64,000 bases of DNA from Ancylobacter sp. IITR112 (GTDB taxonomy: Bacteria > Pseudomonadota > Alphaproteobacteria > Rhizobiales > Xanthobacteraceae): positions 2,666,001 to 2,730,000 of the forward strand of contig NZ_JBGCUS010000001.1 of assembly GCF_041415945.1 (NCBI RefSeq), read 5' to 3'. Shown here piece after piece: positions 55,695 through 64,000 of the stretch. Below the pieces are notes generated by a model. That model was not told the origin of the DNA. It did not search any database and saw nothing but the letters and a program-made list of their open reading frames with translations. The translations under genes and the position numbers were made by a program. How positions within the stretch are numbered: the stretch's first letter is position 1; each line of letters starts with the position of its first letter.

Positions 55695-55897
55695 TGGCGC
55701 GGCCCCAGCAGCAGCACGAGGAGGGACAGGAGGATGATGTAGAGCGAGAGATTGAACAGGCCGGGATGCCAGACCCGGCGCGTCAGGCTGACATGATGGG
55801 CGATGCGGCTCAGGGGAAAGGTCGCCAGCCAGGCCGCCAGCATCATCACCGCGAAGGGGGCGACATAGACCCCGAAAATGTCGAATTCCCTATACAT
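55691..55897 (-). CDS. DUF1656 small membrane protein (AaeX-like)
   Basis: The 68-residue protein has two helices (IFGVYVAPFAVMMLAAWLAT and GLFNLSLYIILLSLLVLLLG) and begins MYREFDIFGVYVAP, the DUF1656/AaeX pattern. It belongs to the Aae-type efflux set together with its neighbours on both sides. Confidence 0.92.
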   Translation of the reverse strand: MYREFDIFGVYVAPFAVMMLAAWLATFPLSRIAHHVSLTRRVWHPGLFNLSLYIILLSLLVLLLGPRQ

Positions 55898-55911
55898 GAT
55901 CTCTCGCTTTC

Positions 55912-57969
55912 CTAGCTGAAGGACGACAGGAACAGCGCTCGCGCGTCGAACCGCGCGCTGAGCAGCCCGGCATGCAGATCGACGGCGTCGCGCAGCACAT
56001 CCACCGCGGCACGAATTTTCACGGTGCGAAAGGGCGAGTCTTCCGGCAGGCCCGCCGGGCCGGCGTCGCCCATATTCTGTATATCTTCCAATGCATTACG
56101 GACAACATCGAGTCGACCACCGGCCAGCGCGTCGAGGGCGCGCCGCAAGGCGGGAGCAGCAACCGGGCAATCGGGCAGCGCCTTGAGTTGAAGCACCGCC
56201 TGTCCCATTGCGAGCAGGCCCGTCAGGCTACCGGCCTGTTCGGGCGCCGCCTGCGGCGGCAGCGCCTCGGCGCGTCGCGTCAGCCGCGCGGTCCAGCGGG
56301 CGGCGTCGCCCGGGCCCTCGTCCCGTGCCAGCCGGCGCAGATCCCGCACCGACAGGGCGACGAGGCGGCGGGCGCGGTGTTGCGGGTCGATGGTCGGCAT
56401 GACGACAAAGAACAGCACACCGATGACCGTGCCGGAGACGATCGCCAGAGCGAGATTGAAATAGGCGGCCGCGTCGTAGCTGATCGGATTTCCCACCCCC
56501 AGCAGCGGCAATGAGGCGATGGACATGCCGAGAAAGGCGACATTATGCCAGGTGCCCGCCTGCATCATGCCGAGGCAGACGAACAGAGGCGCGAGCACCG
56601 CCAAAAGGCCGGCAAAGGTCGAAAGCCCTGGAAGTACAGCGAAATAAAGCACGCCGCCCAGCACCACCATGGCGGCGGCACCGATCGCGTAGTCCTTTGC
56701 GAACGCGCGCGCCTGATCGCCGAACGAGCCGAACACCAGCGTGCCGACGGTGGCGAAGACGATGGCGAAGGCGCCGTTCGGCCAGGCGGACTCCACCCAG
56801 AAGACGCTGGTGACGAGAACCGCGAGGAAAACCCGGGCACCGTTCAGCAGCGCCGGCAGCAGATCGGCGGTCACGAAGGGCCGGCGCGGCGCCGCACGGC
56901 GCGGACTTTCGAGTTCGATGAGGAGGACGATCGTATCGGTGAGGCCGATGAGACCGGCGACCACCTCCCGCGCCGCGTCCACCGCGATGCGGCTCGCCGG
57001 GTCGGCGGCGGGCAGCGCGTGAAGCGCGCCGGCGACCTCTTCCGCCGTGCGGCGCCACTGCCGCGGGGCTCGTTCGAGCCGGGCGGGATCGACCCGGCGA
57101 AGCAGCGGCACTAGTTGCTCGCGGATCGGCGCCAAATCCTCCGGGTGCAGCGCCAGATGCGCGGCGGCATTGCGCCAGCCGACCAGCGCGCCGACCAGCC
57201 CGTCCATCATCCGCTGAAGATTTCCCGCGCGCGAGCGCAGATAGGAGGACTCGCCGACCGCGGCGTCGATCTGCGCCTGCAGCGGGCCGAGGCTCTGGGC
57301 GACGGCGCGCCGCGCCGCCGCGTGCTCGGGCGTCTCGCCGGGCTGTTCCAGCGTCGCGAGGAAGCCGGCCGCGACCTGTCCGGCGGTGTGCCGCAGCGTG
57401 CCGGCAAGCTGCTTGCGCGCCGCTCCGAAATCGGTGAGCACCATGACCAGGCCGGCCGAGGCGATGCCGATGCAGATCTCGCCGACGCGGATCACCGCGA
57501 GAAAGAAGGCCCCGCCCGGATCCGCCAGACTGTCGGCGAAGATGATCACCGCCGTGATGCCGGCCAGCGACGCCGCATAGGCCGCGAAGTTGCGCAGCAG
57601 CACCACGGCGACGCCGCACAGCCCGCACCACAGGGCGAGAGAGAACAACAGCGCATCGCGCTGCTGCGGAAACAGGGCGAGCAGCGCCACCATCGCCACC
57701 CCGCCAATGATCGTGCCGATGGCGCGAAAGCGCCCCTTCTGCAGCGAGGCGCCGAGATTGGGCTGGCAGACGATCGCGGCGGTCGTCGCCGCCCAGAAGG
57801 CATTCTGCAGTTCGAGATAATAGGTGATGTACAGCGCGAGGCACACCGAGGCGGCGAGGCGAAGCCCGAACAACAGGCGCGGCCGGAGAACGGTGAGAAG
57901 CGCCGCCGCCTTCCCCCGGCTTGACGCCGGGCCGCGACCTGTCGCCAATGATGCGTGAGCTTCGCTCAT
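55912..57969 (-). CDS. FUSC/AaeB-type aromatic acid exporter
   Basis: The 685-residue inner-membrane protein has two blocks of about six helices separated by a long soluble stretch. It starts with LRLAASVCLALYITYYLELQ and AFWAATTAAIVCQPNLGASL, and the second block begins GARVFLAVLVTSVFWVESAW, typical of the FUSC family (AaeB, YccS). Relatives export p-hydroxybenzoate-like acids. First gene of the minus-strand operon fusC, DUF1656, hlyD. An upstream regulator is not apparent. Confidence 0.94.
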   Translation of the reverse strand: MSEAHASLATGRGPASSRGKAAALLTVLRPRLLFGLRLAASVCLALYITYYLELQNAFWAATTAAIVCQPNLGASLQKGRFRAIGTIIGGVAMVALLALFPQQRDALLFSLALWCGLCGVAVVLLRNFAAYAASLAGITAVIIFADSLADPGGAFFLAVIRVGEICIGIASAGLVMVLTDFGAARKQLAGTLRHTAGQVAAGFLATLEQPGETPEHAAARRAVAQSLGPLQAQIDAAVGESSYLRSRAGNLQRMMDGLVGALVGWRNAAAHLALHPEDLAPIREQLVPLLRRVDPARLERAPRQWRRTAEEVAGALHALPAADPASRIAVDAAREVVAGLIGLTDTIVLLIELESPRRAAPRRPFVTADLLPALLNGARVFLAVLVTSVFWVESAWPNGAFAIVFATVGTLVFGSFGDQARAFAKDYAIGAAAMVVLGGVLYFAVLPGLSTFAGLLAVLAPLFVCLGMMQAGTWHNVAFLGMSIASLPLLGVGNPISYDAAAYFNLALAIVSGTVIGVLFFVVMPTIDPQHRARRLVALSVRDLRRLARDEGPGDAARWTARLTRRAEALPPQAAPEQAGSLTGLLAMGQAVLQLKALPDCPVAAPALRRALDALAGGRLDVVRNALEDIQNMGDAGPAGLPEDSPFRTVKIRAAVDVLRDAVDLHAGLLSARFDARALFLSSFS

Positions 57970-58152
57970 CGTGTAGCCCGCCGGGTTGAGGACGTTCCCA
58001 GCATAGGCCGTGCGGCACCGGCGAAAATCATACGGCCGTTCCGCCGTCTAGCCCTTTGGTATGCCGGAGCCCGATCCGATCCGTTTGAGAAAACCTGATC
58101 GGTAAAACCGTCTCCGGCGCCCGCGCCGACACGGCGCGGCCGGGCGCATGCG

Positions 58153-58185
58153 AAAAGCGGCGATGCCCGTAAAGGCACCGCCGCT
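58153..58185 (-). terminator. Rho-independent terminator after the alpha/beta hydrolase
   Basis: Read on the minus strand, AGCGGCGGTGCC pairs with GGCATCGCCGCT (one G-T) around TTTACG, followed by TTTTC. It lies 28 bases after the stop. Confidence 0.75.
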
Positions 58186-58212
58186 CTCCGGTCACGTCAC
58201 CAGCCGTGAGGC

Positions 58213-59049
58213 TCAGGCTTTGATGAAAGCAAGCAGGTCCGGATTGATCACATCGGCATGGGTGGTCAGCATGCCGTGCGGGAAGCCCGGATAGGTCTTC
58301 AGCGTGCCGTTCTGCACCAGCTTCACCGAGAGATGGGCGGAATTGGCGATCGGCACGATCTGGTCGTCCTCGCCATGCATCACCAGCACCGGCACGGAGA
58401 TCGCCTTGAGGTCTTCCGTCTGATCAGTCTCGGAGAAGGCCTTGATGCCTTCATAATGCGCCTTGGCGCTGCCCATCATGCCCTGGCGCCACCAATTATT
58501 GATCGCGCCCTGCGAGACCTGCGCGCCCTCACGATTGAAGCCATAGAACGGGCCGGAAGCGACATCGAGGAAGAACTGCGCACGGTTGGCGGCAAGCGCG
58601 GCGCGGAAGCCATCGAACACCTCGATCGGCAGGCCGCCGGGATAAGCTTCGGTCTTGGCCATGATCGGGGGAACGGCGGAGACCAGGACCGCCTTGGCGA
58701 CGCGGCCCTGCGGTTCGCCGAACCGGGCGACATAGCGCGCCACCTGGCCGCCGCCGGTGGAATGGCCGATATGCACCGCGTTCTTCAGGTCGAGATGCTC
58801 CACCACGGCCGACACGTCGGCGGCGTAATGGTCCATGTCATGGCCCTCGCTCACCTGCGCCGAGCGACCATGGCCGCGGCGGTCGCTGGCGACGACGCGG
58901 AAGCCCTGGCCGAGGAAATACAGCATCTGCGCGTCCCAATCGTCCGAGGACAGCGGCCAGCCGTGATGGAAGACGATGGGCTGGGCGTCCTTCGGGCCCC
59001 AGTCCTTGTAGAAGATCTCGACGCCGTCCTTGGTCGTGACGTAACCCAT
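58213..59049 (-). CDS. Alpha/beta hydrolase, non-heme chloroperoxidase-like
   Basis: The 278-residue enzyme has a Ser97 nucleophile in HIGHSTGGG, Asp228 in GEDDQIVP and His258 in FPHGM, matching the bacterial chloroperoxidase/esterase triad. The oxyanion motif is [12 protein letters not shown]. Such enzymes are mostly esterases with perhydrolase side activity. AGAAGGAG precedes ATG 59049. It follows an AT-rich promoter region with an operator-like dyad (59157-59175), so it is probably inducible. Confidence 0.95.
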   Translation of the reverse strand: MGYVTTKDGVEIFYKDWGPKDAQPIVFHHGWPLSSDDWDAQMLYFLGQGFRVVASDRRGHGRSAQVSEGHDMDHYAADVSAVVEHLDLKNAVHIGHSTGGGQVARYVARFGEPQGRVAKAVLVSAVPPIMAKTEAYPGGLPIEVFDGFRAALAANRAQFFLDVASGPFYGFNREGAQVSQGAINNWWRQGMMGSAKAHYEGIKAFSETDQTEDLKAISVPVLVMHGEDDQIVPIANSAHLSVKLVQNGTLKTYPGFPHGMLTTHADVINPDLLAFIKA

Positions 59050-59156
59050 GATGATACTCCTTCTGATGGAAGAGGATGTGTTTCAGGCTCTTGCTGCGCC
59101 TTTGCGGGAGAACGCAGGGAATGCGGGGCGCCGCCGGGAGGTGCCCGCCGACCTTT

Positions 59157-59175
59157 GTATCGTACGCGACAATAC
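59157..59175. promoter_or_regulatory. Operator-like dyad upstream of the alpha/beta hydrolase
   Basis: GTATCGTACGCGACAATAC is an imperfect dyad (GTAT.GT with AC.ATAC) 108 bases before the hydrolase ATG. A second dyad TTTATC/GATAAA lies about 20 bases further upstream. The whole 59050-59355 gap is otherwise empty of genes. Confidence 0.35.
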
Positions 59176-59355
59176 ATAGCGCGATATCATTTATCGCGAA
59201 AGATAAAATCGACGGCAGCGATGCGTTTTCGTGTCTGCAGCTCTGCACAGTTGCGCGCGGGCGGCGGCGGCACGTCCCCACTGGCACGTTCCCACCGGCA
59301 CGGGATGCCTGCGGGAGACGAGAGGGGGTAAGCGAGAGACGCGGCTGCGCGGCGC

Positions 59356-59931
59356 TCAGAACCCGGTGACGACGCCCGCCTGCGCGGCCGTGGCGTGATC
59401 CTTCCACAGCGCGGTGACGAGACCGAGACGGGCGGACGCCGAGGACAAGGCGCGCAGGGGTTGCGCCGGCTTCAGCATCTTGCGCCGGCGGACTTCGGCA
59501 ACGCGCCAGCGGCGCGGCGTCTCGCCGGTGAGGCGCTTGAACACGGTGGTGAAGTGCGCCTGGGTCTGGAAGCCGACCGCGAGGGCAACGTCGATGACGC
59601 GCTGCTGCGTGCCCGCCAGCAGTTCCTGGGCCGCCTCGATACGACAGTGCAGCAGATAGTCATGCGGGCGCATGCCGGTGGCGCGCCGAAACTGGGCGGC
59701 GAAATGCATGCGGCTCAGCCCGGCGGCGCCGGCCATATCGGCAAGGGTGACACGCTCGCCGATGTTCATCCTCACATAGTCGACAACGCGCTTGAGGCGC
59801 CATTTCGGCAGGGCCGAAAGGGCCCGCGCATTGCGGTCGATGGCGCTGATCGCGCCGTCTGCTTCCTGAAGGCGCTCGGCGCTCTCGCCATACACGCCGT
59901 TGTCGGTGGTCCGGGCTGCGCAGGGATGCAT
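59356..59931 (-). CDS. AraC-family transcriptional regulator
   Basis: The 191-residue protein has the C-terminal AraC double HTH: RLKRVVDYVRMNIGERVTLA, DMAGAAGLSRMHFAAQFRRA, then YLLHCRIEAAQELLA and IDVALAVGFQTQAHFTTVFK. The short N-terminus lacks a recognisable ligand domain. It is transcribed towards the hydrolase and may regulate it. ATG 59931 has AGAGGA five bases upstream; TTG 59997 and ATG 59982 are alternatives. Confidence 0.9.
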   Translation of the reverse strand: MHPCAARTTDNGVYGESAERLQEADGAISAIDRNARALSALPKWRLKRVVDYVRMNIGERVTLADMAGAAGLSRMHFAAQFRRATGMRPHDYLLHCRIEAAQELLAGTQQRVIDVALAVGFQTQAHFTTVFKRLTGETPRRWRVAEVRRRKMLKPAQPLRALSSASARLGLVTALWKDHATAAQAGVVTGF

Positions 59932-59997
59932 GTGAAATCCTCTCAAGATCATCAGGCAATGCGATGAGTTGAGAGTAGACATCCCGGCGCCCGGCAA

Positions 59998-60333
59998 AAT
60001 TGTACGAGCGTTTCAATACCTATTCTGTTGGATGCCGGTCCCCATACCTTGGTATGTCGGCGGCGCCTGTTTCATCCCGCACCAGGAAACGCCGCCGCCG
60101 CGCCGGGACTGACGACCAGCCTTAATATAACACCTCTTGCTTGTAGGCGGATTCCGGAAAGGAAGACTGCCCGCGCCCGCCCTGCGCCGGCGCCGCTCTG
60201 GACCGTGCGATCAGGATAGCTTTAATCAACGCCTTCGCCCGACATGCGGGGCCTGCCCATACGTCACGACAGACGGCGCCGCAGGGCGCAGGTGCGGTAG
60301 CGGCAGGTGCGGTACCAGAAAGGACGAGGCGCG
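59998..60333. other. Divergent intergenic region between AraC and sensor kinase genes
   Basis: About 336 bases with an AT-richer patch near 60120-60140 (CTTAATATAACACCTC) and another near 60005-60030. It must hold both promoters; no clear boxes or dyads are assigned. Confidence 0.4.
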
Positions 60334-61761
60334 ATGGCGGGACGGTCACCCTATTTTTTCCCGGCACTCGCCGTCGCCATGGCCGCGCCGATCTTCGCGG
60401 TCGACACGCTCACCCCGCTCGACACCGCCATCGCCGTTCTCTACGTCGCCGTCATCATGCCATCGGCGCATTTCCTCGGACAGCGCGGCGTGCTGGTGGT
60501 CTCCGGCAGTTGCATCGCCCTCGCGCTCACCAGCTTCATCATCGTGCATCAGGACGACTGGGAGAGTTCGGCACTGGTGCGGCTGGGGGTGAGCCTCGCG
60601 GCGATCCTCATCACCAGCGCGCTGACCCTGCGCAACCAGCAGGTGACGGCGGCGCTGCGCGCCCAGGCCAACCTCTTGAACCTGACGCACGACGCCATCT
60701 TCGTGCGCGACCTGACGGACCGCATCACCTACTGGAACCAGGGGGCGGAACGGCTCTATGGCTGGAGCCGGGCGGAAGCGCTCGGCCAGACCGCCGCCAG
60801 CCTGCTGCGCACCCGCTTTCCCGACACGCCGGCGCGCATCCACGCCGCCCTGCTGGCCGAGGGCCACTGGGCCGGCGAACTCCTCCATTTCAAGCGCGAC
60901 GGCACGCAGGTCGCCGTGCTGAGCCGATGGTCGTTGCAACTCGACAAATCCGGGCGTCCGGTTGCGGTTATGGAGACCAATAACGACGTCACCCAACGCA
61001 AGCGCTCGGAAGCCATGCTGCAGAAGGCCCAGACCGAACTGGCCCACGCGACCCGCGTGGCGACGATGGGCGAACTCACCGCCTCCATCGCGCATGAGGT
61101 CAACCAGCCGCTCGCCGCCGTCGTCACCAATGGCGAGGCGTGCCTGCGCTGGCTCGGCCGCGAGGTGCCCGATCTCGACGAGGCCCGCGCCTCGGTGGAG
61201 CGCATGATCAGCAATGGCCGGCGCGCCAGCAACGTCATCGCCCGCCTGCGCGCGCTCGCCCGGCGGGACGATCCCGACCATGTCGCCGTCAACCTCAATG
61301 ACATCGTCGAGGAGGCGCTGACGCTGGTGGAACGCGAGGCGGACACGCAGGGCGTCGGCGTCGCGCTTGAGCTTGAGGCCGCGCTGCCCGCCATTTCCGG
61401 CGACCGCGTGCAGTTGCAGCAGGTGGTCATCAACCTGATGATGAACGCCATTCAGGCGATGGCGGGCGTTTCGGGGCGGGCGCGGCGGCTGTCGGTCACC
61501 ACCCGCCGGGACGGCGAAGCCGCCGGCCAGGGCTGCGTCCGCGTCGAGGTGCGCGATACCGGGGTGGGCATCGACGCGCAGAGCGCCGACCGGCTCTTTA
61601 CCGCCTTCTACAGCACCAAGAAGGACGGGCTCGGCATGGGTCTCTCGATCTGCCGCTCCATCGTCGAGGCCCATGGGGGCCGCATCGCCTTCGCCGCCAA
61701 TCCCGACCATGGGATGAGCTTCTCCATCCGGCTGCCCGCACTCGAGGAATCCTTGCCGTGA
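60334..61761 (+). CDS. Membrane-bound PAS sensor histidine kinase
   Basis: The 475-residue kinase has three or four N-terminal helices (MAAPIFAVDTLTPLDTAIAV, then LVVSGSCIALALTSFIIVHQ), one PAS domain (LLNLTHDAIFVRDLTDRITY), HisKA with His254 in SIAHEVNQPLAA, and an HATPase with DTGVGID and GLGMGLSI. Its signal is unknown. The stop overlaps the response-regulator GTG by 4 bp, so kinase and regulator are a pair. ATG 60334 is chosen by domain start. Confidence 0.93.
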   Translation: MAGRSPYFFPALAVAMAAPIFAVDTLTPLDTAIAVLYVAVIMPSAHFLGQRGVLVVSGSCIALALTSFIIVHQDDWESSALVRLGVSLAAILITSALTLRNQQVTAALRAQANLLNLTHDAIFVRDLTDRITYWNQGAERLYGWSRAEALGQTAASLLRTRFPDTPARIHAALLAEGHWAGELLHFKRDGTQVAVLSRWSLQLDKSGRPVAVMETNNDVTQRKRSEAMLQKAQTELAHATRVATMGELTASIAHEVNQPLAAVVTNGEACLRWLGREVPDLDEARASVERMISNGRRASNVIARLRALARRDDPDHVAVNLNDIVEEALTLVEREADTQGVGVALELEAALPAISGDRVQLQQVVINLMMNAIQAMAGVSGRARRLSVTTRRDGEAAGQGCVRVEVRDTGVGIDAQSADRLFTAFYSTKKDGLGMGLSICRSIVEAHGGRIAFAANPDHGMSFSIRLPALEESLP

Positions 61762-62417
61762 TAAACCGCGCCTCTTCCGGTCGCCCGCCTGCCCCCGCGC
61801 CCGCCCCGACGGTGATCGTGGTCGATGACGACGAGGCCCTGCGCGAAGCGCTGAGCAGCCTGTTCCGCTCGGTGGGGCTGCGCGTCGAACTCTATGGCTC
61901 GGCGGCGGAACTGCTCGCCGCCAAGCCGCCCGCCGCGCCGCGCTGCCTGGTGCTCGACATCCGGCTGCCCGGGGTCAGCGGGCTGGACTTCCAGGCGCAG
62001 ATCGCCGCCTCGCCGATGAACATGCCGATCATCTTCATGACCGGGCATGGCGATATACCGATGACCGTGCGGGCGATGAAGGCCGGCGCGGTCGACTTCC
62101 TCACCAAGCCCTTCCGCGACCAGGACATGCTCGACGCGGTGGCGGCGGCGCTGGAGCATGACCGCCGGCAGAGCGAGGCGGAGAAGGCCGCGACCGATCT
62201 CCGCGACCTGTACCAGTCGCTCACCGCGCGCGAGAAGGAGGTGATGGCGTTGGTGACCTCGGGGTTGATGAACAAGCAGGTGGCGGCGCAGATCAACCTG
62301 TCGGAAATCACCGTAAAGATTCACCGCGGCCATGTGATGCGGAAAATGAACGCGAGATCGCTGGCGGATCTGGTGCGGATGGCGGAGACGCTCGGCCTCG
62401 GCATCACAAAGGCTTAA
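61758..62417 (+). CDS. FixJ-family response regulator
   Basis: The 219-residue regulator has a receiver with phospho-acceptor Asp67 (VLDIRLPG), Lys117 (FLTKPF) and a LuxR-type HTH (LTAREKEVMALVTSGLMNKQ, then EITVKIHRGHVMRKM). It should be phosphorylated by the kinase whose gene it overlaps. GTG start. Confidence 0.95.
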   Translation: MINRASSGRPPAPAPAPTVIVVDDDEALREALSSLFRSVGLRVELYGSAAELLAAKPPAAPRCLVLDIRLPGVSGLDFQAQIAASPMNMPIIFMTGHGDIPMTVRAMKAGAVDFLTKPFRDQDMLDAVAAALEHDRRQSEAEKAATDLRDLYQSLTAREKEVMALVTSGLMNKQVAAQINLSEITVKIHRGHVMRKMNARSLADLVRMAETLGLGITKA

Positions 62418-62515
62418 AGTGCAAACCTCCGTATGATTTGAATCCCGGAACTTTCGCGCCATCCTCTGCTTGACGCGCCAAGGCGTGCCGCTTTGTCCGC
62501 GAAAGGATTTCTCCC

Positions 62516-62899
62516 GTGTCTGACGTTCCGATGATCGCCATCGTCGACGACGATGAGTCGGTGCGCGTGGCAACCGCAAGCCTTGTCCGTTCCTTCGGCT
62601 TCAAGACCGCGGTGTTCGACTCGGCGGAGGCTTTTCTCGCCTCGCCGGCCCTGCCGCAAACCCGGTGCCTCGTGACCGATGTGCAGATGCCGAGCATGAG
62701 CGGGCTTGAGCTGGTCGAGCTGCTGCGGGCGCGGGGCGTCGGCCTGCCGGTCATCTTCATCACCAGCTTCCCCGAGGAGCGGATACGCCGCCGGGCGCAG
62801 GAGGCCGGCGCCGCCGGTTTCCTCTCCAAGCCCTTCGATGCCGACACCATGATGGGCTTCGTGCTCGACGCGCTGAAGCGCCCCACGCCGCCCAACTGA
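62516..62899 (+). CDS. Single-domain response regulator
   Basis: The 127-residue receiver has Asp55 (VTDVQMPS), Lys105 (FLSKPF) and no output domain. It lies 98 bp after the FixJ-type regulator on the same strand, so it may be a phosphate sink or relay for the same kinase. GTG 62516. Confidence 0.93.
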   Translation: MSDVPMIAIVDDDESVRVATASLVRSFGFKTAVFDSAEAFLASPALPQTRCLVTDVQMPSMSGLELVELLRARGVGLPVIFITSFPEERIRRRAQEAGAAGFLSKPFDADTMMGFVLDALKRPTPPN

Positions 62900-62941
62900 C
62901 GGCGATCGCCGGCCCTGCCAGAAGGCGGGCCGCCGCCTCGG

Positions 62942-63487
62942 TCAGCTCGCGATCGCCACCACTACCGGGTCGCGCCCCACCTTGGCGAGAGCGCGAGGCG
63001 TCAGGCGCTTCTCCGCCAGCAGGCGCAGGGACTCCGCCGCCCGCTGGTGGTGCGTCATGCCGGCCTGCAGCAGCCGGCCGCAATCGGGCCGGCCGACGCC
63101 CACCAGCCGCCCGATGAGGCTCGCATAGCGCGCGGCGGTATAGGCGGCGGCGGCGTGAACCGTGCCAGCAATGGCGATATCCAGCACATGATCGTCGTCG
63201 ATCTCGCCGGCCAATTCTTCTTCACTGATGAAGATGCCGTCGATCGCGGGGGATTCCGTCACATGCGGACGGCAATCCCGCCGGCGGCACACTTCCTCGA
63301 TCTGCGCGATATTCCCGCTGCCTGCGGCCTGGCAGGCCTCGATATCGTGGCGCAGCGCCGGATCGGACACCTTGCCCGCCAGCACGGCCAGCGTCTTGGA
63401 AATACGGCGCTCGGTGTAGAGCAGTTCGCCGAGTCCCTGGATCAGGAGGTCGTCAAGCGACCTGATGTCTTTCGAGAGCAGTCCCAC
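62942..63487 (-). CDS. DUF892/YciE-type ferritin-like protein
   Basis: The 181-residue protein matches DUF892: SLDDLLIQGLGELLYTERRI, SKTLAVLAGKVSDPALRHDI and HHQRAAESLRLLAEKRL. It adopts a four-helix ferritin-like fold and is stress-associated in other bacteria. GTG 63487 follows GGGAGGA and starts the domain; the longer frame from 63541 has no family sequence. Confidence 0.9.
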   Translation of the reverse strand: MGLLSKDIRSLDDLLIQGLGELLYTERRISKTLAVLAGKVSDPALRHDIEACQAAGSGNIAQIEEVCRRRDCRPHVTESPAIDGIFISEEELAGEIDDDHVLDIAIAGTVHAAAAYTAARYASLIGRLVGVGRPDCGRLLQAGMTHHQRAAESLRLLAEKRLTPRALAKVGRDPVVVAIAS

Positions 63488-63586
63488 GGCACGTCCTCCC
63501 GCCTTATGGCTGATGGACCGGCAGCGCCGGTCGAGCGCCAAACGCGGGGTGCGGGGTGGAAGTTCCGGGCCTCTCAGCCAAAAGTA

Positions 63587-64000
63587 TCAGGCCGGTGCGA
63601 AGGTGCCGTCGGGACGCAGCCGCTCCAGCACGCCAGTGGCGACGGCGAAATAGGCGCCCTGCAGGGCCAGCCTTCCGTCATCGAGCCGCTCGCGAACCCA
63701 GGGAAAGGTCGCGAGATTGCGCAGGGAGAGCTTGACGCACTGATATTCAAGAATGGTGCGCCGTTCGGCGGGATCGTCGCTGAGCTTGAGGGCGATGTCG
63801 CGCGCGGGAGAGCCGATGCGAATCCAGTCGGGCAGGAAGTCCTGCGCCTGCGGCGGCGCGCCGTCGATCATCGCGCCAGCGCCGCCGCACAGCGCATGGC
63901 CGAGAACCACGATCTCGCGCACTTCGAGCACACGGACGGCAAATTCGATGGCGGCGCTGGTTCCATGGTGCTGATGGTCCGGCGTGGAATAGGCCGGCAC
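63587..64000 (-). CDS. Beta-class carbonic anhydrase, 5' cut by window edge
   Basis: The visible 137 residues hold HHGTSAAIEFAVRVLEV and VLGHALCGGAGAMI, the second zinc-ligand region of beta-carbonic anhydrases (His and Cys of GHxxC). The first part with the CxDSR motif lies beyond base 64000. It interconverts CO2 and bicarbonate. Confidence 0.9.
   Translation of the reverse strand: MPAYSTPDHQHHGTSAAIEFAVRVLEVREIVVLGHALCGGAGAMIDGAPPQAQDFLPDWIRIGSPARDIALKLSDDPAERRTILEYQCVKLSLRNLATFPWVRERLDDGRLALQGAYFAVATGVLERLRPDGTFAPA

Overview
This 64 kb window is very GC-rich (about 70% by eye). Its gene content points to an alphaproteobacterium of the order Hyphomicrobiales (Rhizobiales), probably close to Xanthobacteraceae such as Ancylobacter or Starkeya. 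The pointers are a split pntA1/pntA2/pntB transhydrogenase with an aa3-type oxidase subunit IV gene, a DivL-TsaE-AddAB cluster, a ubiE-ubiB-coaBC-dut cluster, and rhizobial palindromic intergenic repeats. The genus is inference; the class-level call is firm.

Region 1 (1-9.0 kb) is accessory DNA. A LysR regulator gene and a tautomerase gene both lose their 3' ends at an IS3-family element (591-1789). After it come a MEDS-domain gene overlapping a six-PAS cytoplasmic histidine kinase gene, about 550 bp without a credible gene but with inverted repeats, a small ORF, and a large serine recombinase that reads into the 3' end of tRNA-Glu(CTC). This looks like the attachment-site end of an integrated element whose far end lies outside the window.

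Region 2 (9.0-23.7 kb) is mostly core: an RluD-type pseudouridine synthase, rpoH, a CBS protein, the pnt operon with a CcoQ-like small subunit gene, an ABC1 kinase, membrane proteins, a DUF3445 protein, an IMPACT/YigZ protein, an MgtC/DUF4010 protein, a secreted chorismate-lyase-like protein, DUF1993 and trxA. Between DUF3445 and IMPACT lies a 660-bp, clearly AT-richer unit with one lipoprotein gene, bounded by two identical 81-bp direct repeats. One repeat contains the 3' end of the IMPACT gene. It looks like a small integrated cassette without its own recombinase.

Region 3 (23.7-43.5 kb) is a long minus-strand housekeeping block. addA, addB, murU, a tsaE-amgK fusion and divL combine double-strand-break repair, cell-wall sugar recycling, tRNA t6A synthesis and cell-cycle signalling. 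The divL product carries Tyr where histidine kinases carry the phospho-acceptor His. Then come cysK, an Rrf2 regulator, dut, coaBC, a secreted monoheme protein gene that interrupts the cluster, ubiB, ubiE and a lipoprotein.

Region 4 (43.6-54.7 kb) holds a GNAT acetyltransferase, an EamA exporter, a branched-chain-type ABC importer with LivH and LivM fused, a MarR regulator with a dyad operator at its start, a lone amidoligase, a CHASE3 chemoreceptor, tRNA-Pro(CGG), tRNA-Gln(TTG) and an adenylate-kinase-like P-loop protein.

Region 5 (54.7-64 kb) carries an AaeA/AaeX/AaeB-type efflux operon, a chloroperoxidase-like alpha/beta hydrolase with an upstream dyad, an AraC regulator, a sensor kinase/FixJ-type regulator pair plus a single-domain receiver, a DUF892 ferritin-like protein and the 3' part of a beta-carbonic anhydrase cut by the window edge.
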